A DNA stretch of 64,000 nt from Prosopocoilus inquinatus (GCA_036172665.1 CM069871.1:59208713-59272712); one strand, 5' to 3'; positions 48,201 through 59,906 are shown, counted from the first letter of the stretch. Program-made: numbers and translations. The notes: generated by a model not told the origin, from the letters alone.

Positions 48201-49217
48201 TAAACCGCATTATCTTAAATTTTATCTGAAATCGATTAATCCGACCCGGAATTACTGCCATTTGATTGAAGCTCAACAATAATGGTGCCATGGAGGAGAA
48301 CGCGCGGTCAAGGATAAAGGAAGCGAATGTAGGAAGTGGCGCCGTGCAGGGCAGCGGCATCGCCACGAGATATCGTATGCCAAACAGATTGCGTTACTAA
48401 TGGCCATAACGTACAGATGGCGACAGTTATGATATCCAGCTTTAACACCGCTCGCTGCCAGCCGGAAAATATGTAATTTATTCCGCCGGCAATATCGGAA
48501 CTGGTCGAATTTTCTTCTTGCGTCCAAAAGTAGCACGCGAAAACTGAAATAATTTTAAGTGACCAGAATAGTGAGTGATGCGATAGCTCGTTTAATACCG
48601 CATTACTAATCTCAAATCTAAATTTACAAACACAAAAAAATGACTTATAACTAATAAAGACCGAACAAGTTTTAGTGATCTCACTTCAAAACAACAAAAG
48701 AAAGGAAAAAGGACAAGGAAACAAAAATTGGATATTGGATACGATTAAATGTATAATCCCAATGTAGCTATCGATAATGTAAAATAGAAATGAAATTTAC
48801 AAAAATATAATGACGAGAAATACGGAAGGATAGGAAAGCGGAAAGGAATAAGGACAAAAATAAATAAAAAGTTATAGGATCGACCATGTATGGAAACAAA
48901 GATAATAGAAAAAAAACTCTAAATCAAGACAAGTATTGACACCTGTGGACTTGAAAAGAAAATAATCGAGAAAAATACCAAGCATAATTAACTGCAGGGT
49001 CGGCGAAAGCCAGTAAGCAAAGTAAGCCTAAGCAAGGCAGGAGGGCGCCGGTACAAAAGGGGCACCAAAACAGTGTAAAATTAATTGATTAAATATTAAT
49101 TATTTCTATAAAATAAGGAAATGTAAATGCGCCCCAGGTGGACTGAAGAAGAGGAACAACATTTCTTATTTTTAACTTTTGAAACAAATGCTATTCTTTC
49201 AAAAGCGTTTGCTTATT
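45276..49217. other. Intronic gap, mostly AT-rich, no gene called
   Basis: It contains a T run at 45854-45869 and a (TC)n microsatellite at about 46939-46955. A GC-richer 250-bp patch lies at 48290-48535. At 48994-49085, cagggtcggcgaaagcc followed by gagggcgccgg looks like the left end of a hAT element whose right end I could not find. Confidence 0.4.
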
Positions 49218-49226
49218 CGAAAATCC

Positions 49227-51515
49227 ACCGATGAGAAGTTAGCAATAAAATTCCAGCAATAAAATTATGAAATTTCAAAACGGTGCCACCGCTAAAATAA
49301 CGATCACAGATCAATAATATTTAATCTAGTACAAAGGGTATAATGTGTAGATTCCCCTAATATGAAGAAACTGAAAAAATATTTGATATTAAGTTAACTA
49401 TGACTATTTAAACCAGCATAAGTCATTATTCATATATCGCACCAAAACAATTGCTTTCCAAAGTAATAAGTTGTGACATTGGCAAGAGTAAAACAATATT
49501 AATTTTACATTGTCCGTTCTGAATTATTTTGTATTTAAAAAATCGAGATTTGTACAAACAGTAAATATTTCATGGCTATTACGAAAAGTATTGATTTTAT
49601 AAGTACGAATTTAAACGGGTCCAAACCAAAAAGTAGAAGTAATTCTTGCAATTTTCGATCTGCTTATTCTAAATTAGGGTTATGAGAAATGTATTATGAA
49701 GAAATCAAAAGCAATAACACGATATCTTAAGTAAAAAAGGTCTGGCACAGAAAGGTGAAAAATCGTTTAAAATTTTCTTGTGCATGCAACAGGTAAGAAC
49801 ACAAGAGCAAATTTTATTCTATTGAATATTTTTTATAAACATAAATGAATAAGCTAACCATTCGGATAAGTAAACTGACAAATATCCATTAGCTGCTTCA
49901 GATCTTTAACAAAACTGAGAAAAAGGGGAATTCTTCTTTTTTTCTGAAGTATTAGGCCGAAGAGAATAATCTTTGGTAACCAAGAAACACATTTTGTAAA
50001 TACTTGTAGAATCCTACTAAAATTTTGTCTAGTTTGCCCAACAATTCCAAATTACAATTTTTTTTTGTAATTTTCGTACCTTAAATAAGTGCTATATTTA
50101 GCCACACAACAAATCAATAATAAAAAAATTTCCCATATGGGGCGAACGTTTTAGCTGTCACTGTATACAGACTGTTCAAAAATAACTCGGCACTATTACT
50201 AACTTTTTTATTATTAAAGTTACAGATCCGGTTAAATTAGCAAACTAGTAGTATTTTTTTGCACTGATTGCAACGATGCATACAAACAAAAAAATGAACA
50301 ACGCGTTTATGAAATAAAGGGAAAAGAACACTTTTTTTTAAATAGAACACCCTGTATATTATTTGACCAATCGATAGAGAATAAAATTCTGGATTAAAAT
50401 TATTCTTTATCATTTCATCGGAAATTAATAAATAAAGAAGATATTTTGATTTTTTACAAATTCATTAAGATGGCTGTGTTTCAAGAACAAAACATTTGAA
50501 AACCGTGAATGTATTTGAAAACATTAATTTTGGTTTATTTGTTTATTATAAAAGGTGTTTTTATCTGAGTTTTGTAAAAATCTTTTAATAAAAGGAATTT
50601 TCATAAGATGCATGTTCTGGGCCAGAAAATACATCTTATGAAAATTCTTCTAATAATTCAGAAAAAAAGATTTCCGGTTTTCTCAGTTTTGCTAAAGATC
50701 TGAAGCAGCTAATGGATATTTGTCAGTTAACTCATTCGAATGGTTAGCTTATTTATTTATGTTTATAAAAAATATTCAATAGAATAAAATTTGCTCTTGT
50801 GTTCTTACCTGTTGCATGCACAAGAAAATTTGAAACGATTTTTCACGTTTCTGTGCCAGACCTTTTTTACTTAAGATATCGTGTTATTGTTTTTGATTTT
50901 TTCATAATACGTTTCTCATAACCCTAATTTAGAATAAGCAGATCGAAAATGGCAAGAATTACTTCTGCTTTTTGGTTTGGACCCGTTTAAATTCGTACTT
51001 ATAAAATCAATACTTTTCGTAATAGCCATGAAATATTTACTGTTTGTACAAATCTCGATTTTTTAAATACAAAATAATTCAGAACGGACAATGTAAAGTT
51101 AATATTGTTTTACTCTTGCCAATGTCACAACTTAGTACCCTGTAATAATTGGTACTCTTTCATTGGTCCGAGCGTCACTTTTAATTAATTTCTAATTACT
51201 TCAAACCAACCGGCTAAAACTTTCTGAAGGCATTATTAAATAGATTTGTATGTTTACTTTATGACTACGTGAAAATTTTCAGTGAAAGCAATTGTTTTGG
51301 TGCGATATATGAATAATGACTTATGCTGGTTTAAATAGTCATAGTTAACTTAATATCAAATATTTTTTCAGTTTCTTCACATGAGGGGAATCTACACATT
51401 ATACTCTTTATAATAGATTAAATATTATTGATCTGTGATCGTTATTTTAGCGGTGGCAGCGTTTTGAAATTTCATAATTTTATTGCTGGAATTTTATTGC
51501 TAACTTCTCATCGGT
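49227..51515. mobile_element. 2.29-kb foldback element with perfect 9-bp target duplication
   Basis: It is flanked by cgaaaatcc at 49218-49226 and again at 51516-51524. The left arm 49227-49955 and right arm 50650-51515 are long inverted repeats with few differences. Ends read accgatgagaagttagcaat, followed by a short internal duplication agcaataaaatt; further pairs are cataagtcattattcatata, ttgcatgcaacaggtaagaa and ctgcttcagatcttta with complements. The right arm has about 150 bp (51135-51284) absent from the left arm. The ~690-bp centre contains aatagaacaccctgtata (50341-50358) and a hairpin (attttcataagatg and complement, about 50598-50646). No transposase is encoded. The arm structure and 9-bp duplication fit foldback/MULE-type elements (inferred). 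Confidence 0.93.
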
Positions 51516-51524
51516 CGAAAATCC

Positions 51525-51862
51525 TTAATATTCTAAACAAATTCCAGATATATTAGATACATCTTAAATAAAATAGGAGATTCTAAAATTTTAAAACGAA
51601 AACTTTGTGCAGCAACTTAATAAAATTAAGATAAATGTCGTCATTCAGTTATCAAATTGAGTTACTGAATTGTGGTAAATTTAACAATTGCTGAAACAGT
51701 GTTAACTCTTCAACAAGGAATTTAATCTTGTTCAGTGTCATGGGACTAGAGAAGCGACTTAAGTCTGTGCAATACAGAAATTTAACACGAAGTTTCCAAA
51801 TGCGCATACCAAAATCCATAAATACTTCACGCAGTCTTATGCAAAAATTTGGAAAGTTTGCG
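51525..51862. other. AT-rich spacer between foldback and mariner
   Basis: Nothing recognised. Confidence 0.4.
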
Positions 51863-51864
51863 TA

Positions 51865-53166
51865 ATACGTGGGCTACTGGAAAATTTTCTGGAATCTAGT
51901 AGGTTTAGAATTGTTAGCGTTTATCAACTGTCATATTTGAAAAATTTGACGTTTTTCGCCTATAATTCTATTGACAGTGCCTATCCAAGGGAACTAGTTT
52001 TGTTTATACAGCATTTGAGAAAAAGTAATTTTGTGTAAACATGGAAATCTCGCGTGAAAATTTTCGCGCCATGATATTTTATGATTCAAATGTGGTCCAA
52101 CGCCAAAACAATGCCTCGATCGGCTTCATTTGGCTTTTGGAGATGAAGCACCATCAAAGAGCAGTGCTTATAATTGGTTTGCCGATTTCCAGCGTGGACG
52201 TACCTCTCTCAGTGACGAATTGCGTGAAGGTCGTCCATCAACATCTGTTGTTGCCACTAATGCAGATGCTGTGCGTGAAATGCTTGAGCCAGATCGACAT
52301 GTGACATACCATGAGATTCAAGCATCCTTACGCATTGACTTGAAAGCAATACACCAGATTTTGCATGATCATTTGAACGTACGAAAGCTTTGCAGTCGTT
52401 GGATCCCACACAATTTAACAGAAGCGCAGAAGCAGGGTCGTGTCAAATGGTGCGAACAAATGCTCAAGAAATTCAATGGAGGTCGTTCAAATTTAGTTTA
52501 TAACATCGTTACTAGTGATGAAACGTAGATCTATTCGTACGAGCCAGAAAGTAAACAACAATCTACCGTTAGGGTATTTCAAAATGAACCAAAACCATCT
52601 AAAGTTGTCCGTTCACGCAGTGCTGCGAAGCAAATGATTGCTTGTTTCTTTGGTTTAACTGGACATGTAGCAACCGTGGCTTTAGAGGATCGAAAAACCG
52701 TGATTGCTGATTGGTATACTACAATTCAATTTGTTTGCCGGAAGTCATCGATCAAATAAGAAGAAACAATCGAAATCGACGAATTATTCTCCATCATGAC
52801 AACGCCAGCTCTCATTCAGCCCGTCAAACAGTTGATTTTTTGTCCAACAAAAATGTTGAATTAATGACTCATTGTCCATATTCACCTGATTTATCACCTA
52901 ATGATTTCTTTTTGTTCCAAAACATCAAAAATAAAATGCGTGGTGAGCGATTTTAGTCGGCTGAAGCAGCGGTTGAAACATTCCGGACACTGGTTTCCGA
53001 GGTACCATCTTTAGAGTGGAAAACGTGCTTTAGAAATTGGTTCGAGCGTATGCAAAAGTGTATTGACGTCAAAGGCGAATACTTCGAAAAACAATGATAC
53101 CGTTTACCGAATTTCATATACGTTGTTTCATACCGTTTCCAGAAACTTTTCCAGCAGCCCACGTAT
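51865..53166 (+). mobile_element. Full-length mariner element (1.3 kb) with TIRs and TA duplication
   Basis: Left end 51865-51894 (atacgtgggctactggaaaa) and the complement of right end 53137-53166 (atacgtgggctgctggaaaa) match over about 30 bp with two differences. TA flanks both ends (51863-51864 and 53167-53168). The 1302-bp length, TIR size and TA target are standard for mariner. A decayed transposase gene fills the centre. Confidence 0.92.
52041..53097 (+). pseudogene. Mariner transposase, DD34D, inactivated
   Basis: Starts MEISRENFRAMIFYD. A one-base loss then shifts the frame, which resumes as FGDEAPSKSSAYNWFADFQ (first HTH), then HEIQASLRIDLKAIHQIL (second HTH) and the signature WIPHNLTEAQK. 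The first catalytic aspartate is in VTSDET; the next codon is TAG (52526-52528), where the family has tryptophan. A 5-bp CAATT-type duplication near 52724 shifts the frame again. The second aspartate (ILHHDNASSHS) and third (YSPDLSPNDFFLF) are present with 34 residues between them. Another TAG lies at 52954-52956, then SAEAAVETFR leads to EYFEKQ and the natural TGA at 53095-53097. With the two indels discounted the length is 350 codons plus stop, the usual size. Four lesions make it inactive. Confidence 0.93.
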
Positions 53167-53168
53167 TA

Positions 53169-54391
53169 AGACAGAAAAGAATGTTCATAAAAAGAAAAAA
53201 TATGAAACAAATAAAACACTTTAGAAACGAGTTGAAAATATATTTTTATTACTTACATCATAATGAAGAAGGTACCTCTACAAAATTGTTTTGAAAGGAA
53301 TTTTGGAAGAAAATAAATCAACTTTCGGACACGTTTAGACTTTTGCTTGTAGGTGGAAGAAAATCAGTCGGAAAATGATTTCTTTTTTTTATAAAAACAG
53401 CATACTTTTAATGAGTCAAGAAATGGAACAGTTTCGACACAAACTTGTAGATACTGGTCAAGACTTAATGCAAGTTTCAAATATGTTAATCAACATTCAT
53501 ATTTATATTTAATTTTTTGTTACCCTCTATAAGAGACGAAGCCAATACAGATTTTTTTTCCCCGACAAGATGGTTGTTCCGCCCAGTTTACAAAACTGAT
53601 ACGAAATGCTTTTCTTTCAAAATAAATGGATAAGTAGATCGTTATGGACCAGTTGATATATTCCAATTAGAGCGTGAGAACTTTCAAATGAGATACTGGG
53701 CGTATTCTGTAACTTTTTAACGGGCTGTTAACATTTAGAGGTCCTTCAAAATTTCAAATACAGTTTCATGTTTCGTTGTTACCGTAGCAACAAAATTTAA
53801 CACCCCTTTAAATTTAACGGTTTTGATACAGAATAGAACCCATAGTCCTGTAATCTTTATTTCAGTTTAAAGAACATGCATTATGTTTTAAAAATATTAT
53901 CTTTTAAATGGCTTCCTCGACTTCGTCTGACTCAACGCATTCTGAAGGCCCAATTTGCAACTATTGTTTGAATTGTTTATGGCTTATTTTTGTTAAAAAA
54001 TATGTTTGTTTACAAACCCATTCGGTCAGAATTGTACGTAATCGGAAAACAGTATCTTTTCTGCAAGAAGTGTATTTATGTACCTTCAACTGCTCAAGAG
54101 CCTTTGGCTTCAAATCTTTGAGTGATTTGATCTTTATAAGTCTTCAAATGGAAACTTCCTTGTCCATATTAACTTGCCACAATGTACTGAACTCATTTGT
54201 TATCAAGATTTGCCATTTACGTCCCAAATCAATCTTGCTTATGGCATTAAAATTCTGACGAACTAACTGGAAAACCCTTTAAAGAGAGACGCTAAAATTT
54301 AACAGAAATGTAATTTTCATTTCAAAATAACAAGTGTTCATTTCGATTTACTTTACTGTTAACAGTACTGTCATGTCTTCTGTCAACCGTC
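53169..54391. other. Intronic gap, no gene called
   Basis: AT-rich. A 116-codon ORF at 53908-54258 shows no recognised domain. Confidence 0.4.
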
Positions 54392-54399
54392 GAGTAAGG

Positions 54400-54992
54400 C
54401 AGCGTTTCCCAAACTGCGGGGCGCGCCCCCATGGGGGGGGCGCATAAGTCTTCAAAGGGGGGCGCAGCAGAATAAATTTAAAAAAAAATTAAACGTAAAT
54501 TGCAACTAATGTATCATATTATTTTTTTATGTCATTAATTGTCTAATATTGGAACCGCACTTGAATTTTATTAAAATTAACGGGATTTACGTCTTATTTT
54601 TGAATGCTAGGAATATTCTCTTAAATATTTAATTTATTTTGACACTTTCGTAGTGAAACCCAAATGAAAGTTTCAAATGTTTGGAATTAAAACTGGCGTT
54701 ATTATTGATAGTGATGACCAAAAGTTAAAGCTCACGACTGTACATCATTTTTTTTTTTTACTTTGAACCTACAATGTAAATATTTCCATGTTCAGTTATA
54801 ACATAGAAAAAGTGTCAATGCGTTAGAACAAATATGTTATGAAATGTAATGACGAGTCTAAAATATTTTAAAACTAGCATTTGATAATCGTTTAACATCA
54901 GTGTTTAAGTTCAAGACTCGACAGGGGGGGGGGGGGTGAATAATAACACAGTTCATAGGGGGTCGCGACACCTAAAAGTTTGGGAAACGCTG
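54400..54992. mobile_element. 593-bp non-autonomous hAT element with perfect 8-bp target duplication
   Basis: It is flanked by gagtaagg at 54392-54399 and 54993-55000. The ends cagcgtttcccaaact and agtttgggaaacgctg form a 16-bp inverted repeat of the CAGCG hAT class. Subterminal regions are GC-rich (gggcgcgcccccatgggg at left; ggtcgcgacacc and a G run at right). The interior is AT-rich with no ORF. Confidence 0.93.
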
Positions 54993-55000
54993 GAGTAAGG

Positions 55001-55559
55001 TGTTCGTTTTATTTACGTTATTTATTGGTTTCATTGCAAAAATAATTTCTCATTTACGATGTTATTGACTTTATGTTGCATTACAAAATGATGTTTGATG
55101 TTTACATTGAAGCAGATTTATGATTGAAAATTAATTTTCGTGACGGTTCGAAAGTCACGGGAGTACCGAAACTGCTTAGAAGAGTTTAGAACTGAATTTG
55201 CCGTTGTATTGTTGACTATAAAATTTGAAGACAGTCTGCATTGATAGGTACAGATGTTTCGACAAACTGGAGGATCTTACGAAGAATAGTCAACTATGAA
55301 AACATACTGCTAAGGTGGAAAGTGCAATACTTGCAATGGAAAATGCTCCATACATCTCTATTCGCTCGTTATCAGAATCAATTTGACTAGTTTGAGCTTT
55401 CGGTTGGAAAGTGCCACAAATTATTACCTAAAGATGTAAAACTCTATCTTTACCGCATGACATTGGTACAAGAATTGCTGCCCGGTGATCTCAGTTAGGG
55501 ACATTACAACTTTTTATGAAACAAATAATTTAATTTGTGAGTGAGTTGTAATTTATATT
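55001..55559. other. Intronic gap, nothing recognised
   Basis: AT-rich sequence between the hAT element and the truncated retrotransposon. Confidence 0.4.
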
Positions 55560-56537
55560 CTTCTAGATACCTTTTATATTATGATGACATTTTCCGGTAT
55601 TCCTCAAGGTGCGAACTTAGGACCTCTTCTTTTTATACTTTTTATACTTTTTATAAACGACCTTCCCTTGTCTCTTACCAAGCATAGCAATATCCTAATG
55701 CACGCCGACAATGCTAAATTATTTCGTGATGTTGATAGCCAAGAAGATGCCCTTCTTCTTCAAAAGGATTTAAGTTCCCTTTCTGACTGGTGTACCTCTA
55801 ACCGACTTGCTTTAAATGTTGACAAATGCAAAACCATTTCCTTCTCGCGTAAAAAACGCAAATTGTGTTTCATTATCAACTAAATGGTCAATCCTTGGAA
55901 TACTCCACCGTTATTAAAGATCTCGGCGTTCTTTTTGACGACCGTCTTCTATTTAATCACCATGTCAATGACATTGTAGCTTTTGGGCTTTATCGTCAGG
56001 AACGCTCGTGACTTCACTAATCCCGCTGCCTTATTTGTTCTCTTTAACGCTTTTATCCTTTCACGACTCCAATATGCATCCCTTATTTGGTATCCGATTT
56101 ATAATTGCCATACAGATGTCCTGGAACAAGTTTAGCGCAGGTTTCTTAAGTTTCTTTGGTTTAAAGAATATGGTGTGTATCCTCCTAGAGGTTTTCCTCA
56201 TGAAACCCTACTTACGGTTTTTAATAACTTATCGCTTGTTCATAGGAGACATATCTCGGCTTTGGTTTTCTTACATAAGTTGATCCATAATCTCATTGAT
56301 GCTGGTGCTCTCTTGGAAAAGCTTAGTCTTCATATTACGCGCATTACCGCCAGAAACTCTTTGATTTTTTATTTGTCTACCCCGAATACCAATGCTTTAA
56401 TACGTTCTCCTATTTATATTGCCTGTACCCTATACAATAATGTTTGTAACAACATTGATATCTTCAATCTAAATGTCGTCGCATTTAGAAAGAGTTTGGT
56501 CAATTTCTACACCAACCCTCCTCTTAACTCTTCTTAA
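55560..56537 (+). pseudogene. 5'-truncated non-LTR retrotransposon RT (jockey/CR1-like)
   Basis: The fragment begins inside the RT palm: SGIPQGANLGPLLFILF, with a small duplication giving ILFILFIND, then NILMHADNAKLF where active enzymes have F/YADD, so the catalytic pair has become A-D-N. It continues DWCTSNRLALNVDKCKTISF, then frameshifts at about 55850-55885 (DLGVLFDDRLLFNHHV in the next frame) and again near 55980 (ARDFTNPAALFVLFNAFIL). The C-terminal part reads LQYASLIWYPIY, FLKFLWFKEYGVYPPRG, HRRHISALVFLHKLIHN and ends NPPLNSS with TAA at 56535-56537. It is dead by active-site change, frameshifts and truncation. Confidence 0.9.
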
Positions 56538-56812
56538 TAACCACTTTTTTGCGTTCGTCGTGCCTTTCACTTCCTTATTTACTTACTTCTTTCATTTATT
56601 TGCCTTATTACCTTTCTTTTTTCTCTTTCGTTTTTCTCTTTCTTTTTCCTTTCACTTCTACCTGATTTTAGTTTTAGTTTCAGTCATTTAGTTTTAGTTT
56701 TAGATGGTAGCGTAGGTTTAGATCTTTTGTTATTTTCTACCGCTTTTTTTGCTCTGTAATTGGTTTTTATAACTGTTGGGCAAATACATATTATTATTAT
56801 TATTATTATTAA
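56538..56812 (+). mobile_element. 3' UTR and (ATT)n tail of the same retrotransposon
   Basis: T-rich 3' sequence ending ctgttgggcaaatacat and then an (ATT)n run at about 56789-56811. A short-repeat tail is typical of several jockey/CR1-type elements. The same ctgttgggcaa-ta ending occurs inverted at 7466-7479. Confidence 0.8.
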
Positions 56813-57703
56813 AGTTAGGTTACGTCCAATTTTAACACTGCGACAAACGTTTTTCGAAACAAAAGATTTTCACAGGTAATGTCACCGGATTTCGAAATGA
56901 ACACTTGTTATAAATTAATAAGAAAATATTTTCTTATAAATATACTTATGTGTGATTTTATGAAATAGAGGAAGAGTTAGAGGCGCCGAGATTAAATTTG
57001 TTTAAAAGGGGGGAGTAGTAACATAATGATTGGAAACCGCTGATTTACGGTGATAGATACAGAGGATTTACATTGATCCAAAACTACAAATGTTGATGAC
57101 ATAAGTTCAATTTAATAAGTTTAAATGTGTAAGTGATCGAAAAGTACATTTTTAATTACTTAGATAATCGTAATTTCTTCGTTATTTTTATTTAAAAAAA
57201 TTAATACTGGATGTCTCGAAAATAGTGTCTTTCCTTTATTCATCACAAATTATCAATCAATTCGACTCTACAATCACATACAAAATTTTCCTATAATGGT
57301 TGTCTATTTTACTAGAGTATGGCGTTGCGTAGGTAGATTCTTTAATTATAATATATTTCCAAAAATATCGGTGGCAAACGTTTAAACCGTTCAAAAGTTA
57401 AGCAAAGAGTTTTTAAAGTAAATTGTTTAACTCAAATTTTGGAACAAAATTGTAAAATTTCAAATTTATGAACTCTCGAAGCAATAATTTTATCAGATAC
57501 GACTTCTATGCTTAACAGCACTTAAATTATTGAGTTGATTCTTCTCCGATGATAATTGCAAGAAACGGTAGTCAAACGTTGAGTGTTCTTTCCAGTTCTT
57601 ACAGTGTTCGTTTAAAGCTTGAAAACTATTTCCTTAAATTCTTATTAACTAAAGCGTTTTTTTTTTTCCTATGTAGTATTAATAAAAATATTAAATAACA
57701 AAC
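56813..57703. other. Intronic gap, no gene called
   Basis: AT-rich. Near 57013-57044, gggggagtag followed by attggaaaccgctg resembles a hAT right end, without an identified left end. Confidence 0.4.
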
Positions 57704-57812
57704 CTGGTTTAGAATCCAGACCACATACCGCGTCAGCCAGCTGCAGATTGACGTTATCCAAGCCGGTCGAACCTCCTATTTGAAGATAATCCTCCAGACC
57801 ACGTTTCTGACA
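57704..57812 (-). CDS. CRHBP: CRF-binding protein, penultimate coding exon
   Basis: The exon is 109 nt, preceded on the minus strand by cttgttttag and followed by GTTTGT. It encodes 36 residues plus one base, starting CQKRGLEDYLQIGGSTGLD and ending with an AVCGLDSKP segment. The motif D-x-L/V-x-I/L-GG-x-TGLD and the following LADAVC correspond to the most conserved block of CRF-BP (in the vertebrate protein a cysteine, then a phenylalanine-valine-glutamate run, two glycines and TGLD). Phase is 0 at its start and 1 at its end. The exon lies 2.75 kb downstream of the previous one; the intron between contains an inverted-repeat element at 59045-59906. Confidence 0.9.
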
Positions 57813-59044
57813 CTAAAACAAGAACTTTTGTTAGTGAATTACAGTACAAATATAAAATACTGGGTGATTCAAAATAAGTGTCCGACCCGATAACCACAGA
57901 TAGGAAAAGAAAACAAATAGTTTATATGCATAGGGGACTAATACACATAGTTTTTGAGATAAAATGCAATGAAGGTTTAGGTATAAATTGGTTGATGGGT
58001 ACTAGCGTCACAAGAACAATGAACTCGCGCGGAATAGAACGAAACACTAGCGTATACCTTGAAGTGAAACTGTAAAACCTTTTTGTTTATAGCTTCCTGT
58101 GGAAAAAAAACGAAAATATGGAATTCATTCATTCGAATTTCAGACTTGTGTATGTATACGTAAGAAATGAATCATTATTTCCATTTTGGATTCAAATGAG
58201 GTTGATTTTTGAAATGCCTCTGATGGATTTATTTCTTGCAATTTCGCGCTCGCATGACCTGGGTGAAGACAATGTTATTAGTTCATGGTGTTTGTTGTAT
58301 TTACTGGTGGCGTGCCAAGTCGTTTATTTTGAAAATTAAGTAAACTCGTTCTCGTTAAGGGTTAATAAAATTTGGTGATATCATCATCAATCGACAGAAT
58401 TTCTTACGATAGCGCAACTTTCTTTAATAAACGATGTTAAAAAAAAATGGCATTAAACTTAAAAATCTTAAAATGTATTTTATGATTAACTGAGAAATGT
58501 TAAAAGTGCTAATAGTCTTTATATTATTAAGTATAACTCCTTAGCTTAGCTTAGCTTTAGCTCATTACGGAGCACGTGTAACTTCAAGAAGCTCTTCCGA
58601 ATTTTTCCATATTTTGCCTTCGGGTAATTTGATCTTAAAGTTTGTTGTTCTTTATTTCGCTTCGTACCCGAGATATTCCGCAAGAACTCATCATTTTAAC
58701 TTCCCATACAAAGTTTGATTAAAATCCACCAACAAATAAATGATTTAAAAAAAACCGCACATGCGAGACAAGATGAAAATAAATGCAAGAGCTGAAGCAA
58801 CTCGAAACAATTCAAAATGATAATAGCAAGTATTAACTACAACTAGGCTAGGATAACACTATATATTTATTTTCAATTACGCCCTGTGCTAGTGCTCTTG
58901 AAGTTCTGTATTTCCTTCTCAAATAAAAGATGGAGGAAACATATGACACAAAAATGAAAAAAAAGGTATAATAATTGTGATTTATATGCTCTCGTACGTA
59001 CAAGGTGATCACGCGAGAATTCCTACCCCCTTATTTTTGATTTT
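57813..59044. other. CRF-BP penultimate intron, no element recognised
   Basis: AT-rich; a short (TTAGC)n run lies at about 58542-58557. Small ORFs at 57878-58075 and 58118-58339 lack motifs. Confidence 0.4.
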
Positions 59045-59906
59045 AGGAAAAAATGCTTAATTCAAAACTTAAAGGGACTAATTCAAAGTTTCTCTGTGTG
59101 GTCACAGAAAAACAATTGATAGTCGGAATAAAAGAGATATAAACTAAACTTAAGTTTTTTTTTAATGGAACACCCTGTATTTTATTACGTTTTTCGATTC
59201 GAAATAAAATTCTAATGGGACTATATGTGTAATAAAACTAATAATGTAGAAGGTTTCTATAAAATAATTCCTGCTTATTTTTTTTTAGTTTTTATTTTAG
59301 AAAGAAAAAAGGATAAAAAAAGTTGTAGAATTTATTTCAGTACTGCTACAGATACTCACAACAAACAATTGAGCGTGGGATACCCCAAAAAAAATAAACG
59401 GTTTTAAATAAAACAGTATCAAATAAAATTTTACCATTAACATATTAAATCATTTTACATGTTTTCTAAAAATTAATTTTTTAACTAGAAAACGAAAAAT
59501 ATTTCGGAAAAATTTTATTTTAAAAAATGATTAAAAATTTAACGTAAAACATATTCAAAGCATCTTCAATTTTTTTACGCAAAGTGTACATCATTTTAAT
59601 ATGTCTTGATTCACATCTCTTAGTATAAAAGAATCATTATTCAAGTTTTCTATTTCTAAAATTCAAAAATAAAATAAATTAAATTATTTTATAGACACCT
59701 TCTACATTAGTGGTTTTATTATATACGTAGTTTCAGTAGAATTTAATTTAGAATCGAAAATCGTAATAATTTACCGGGTGTTCCATTAAAAAAAAAACTT
59801 AAGTTTAGTTTATATCTCTTTTATACGACCGTCAATTGTTTTTCTGTGAGCACACGGAGAAACTTTGAATTAGTCCCTATAAGTTTTGCATTAAACATTT
59901 TTTCCT
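59045..59906. repeat. Inverted-repeat element, ~225-bp arms
   Basis: The left arm 59045-59269 and right arm 59681-59906 are complementary in order: aggaaaaaatg, aactttgaattagtccct, caattgtttttctgtg, aaacttaagtttagttta, ggtgttccattaaaaa, aatgtagaagg and tataaaataatt with their partners. The centre is AT-rich with a 60-codon ORF of no known family. The internal motif ggaacaccctgta also occurs at 50345-50355 in slightly altered form, and a related acagggtgt occurs in the arms at 19524. No target duplication was identified. It lies in the penultimate intron of the CRF-BP gene. Confidence 0.85.

Noticed and set aside
48994..49085. hAT left-end-like sequence (cagggtcggcgaaagcc)
   Set aside because: No right end or 8-bp duplication could be found.
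57013..57044. hAT right-end-like sequence (attggaaaccgctg)
   Set aside because: No paired left end; too short to call.
58542..58557. (TTAGC)n run considered as telomere-like
   Set aside because: Only about three units, and the unit differs from insect telomere repeats.
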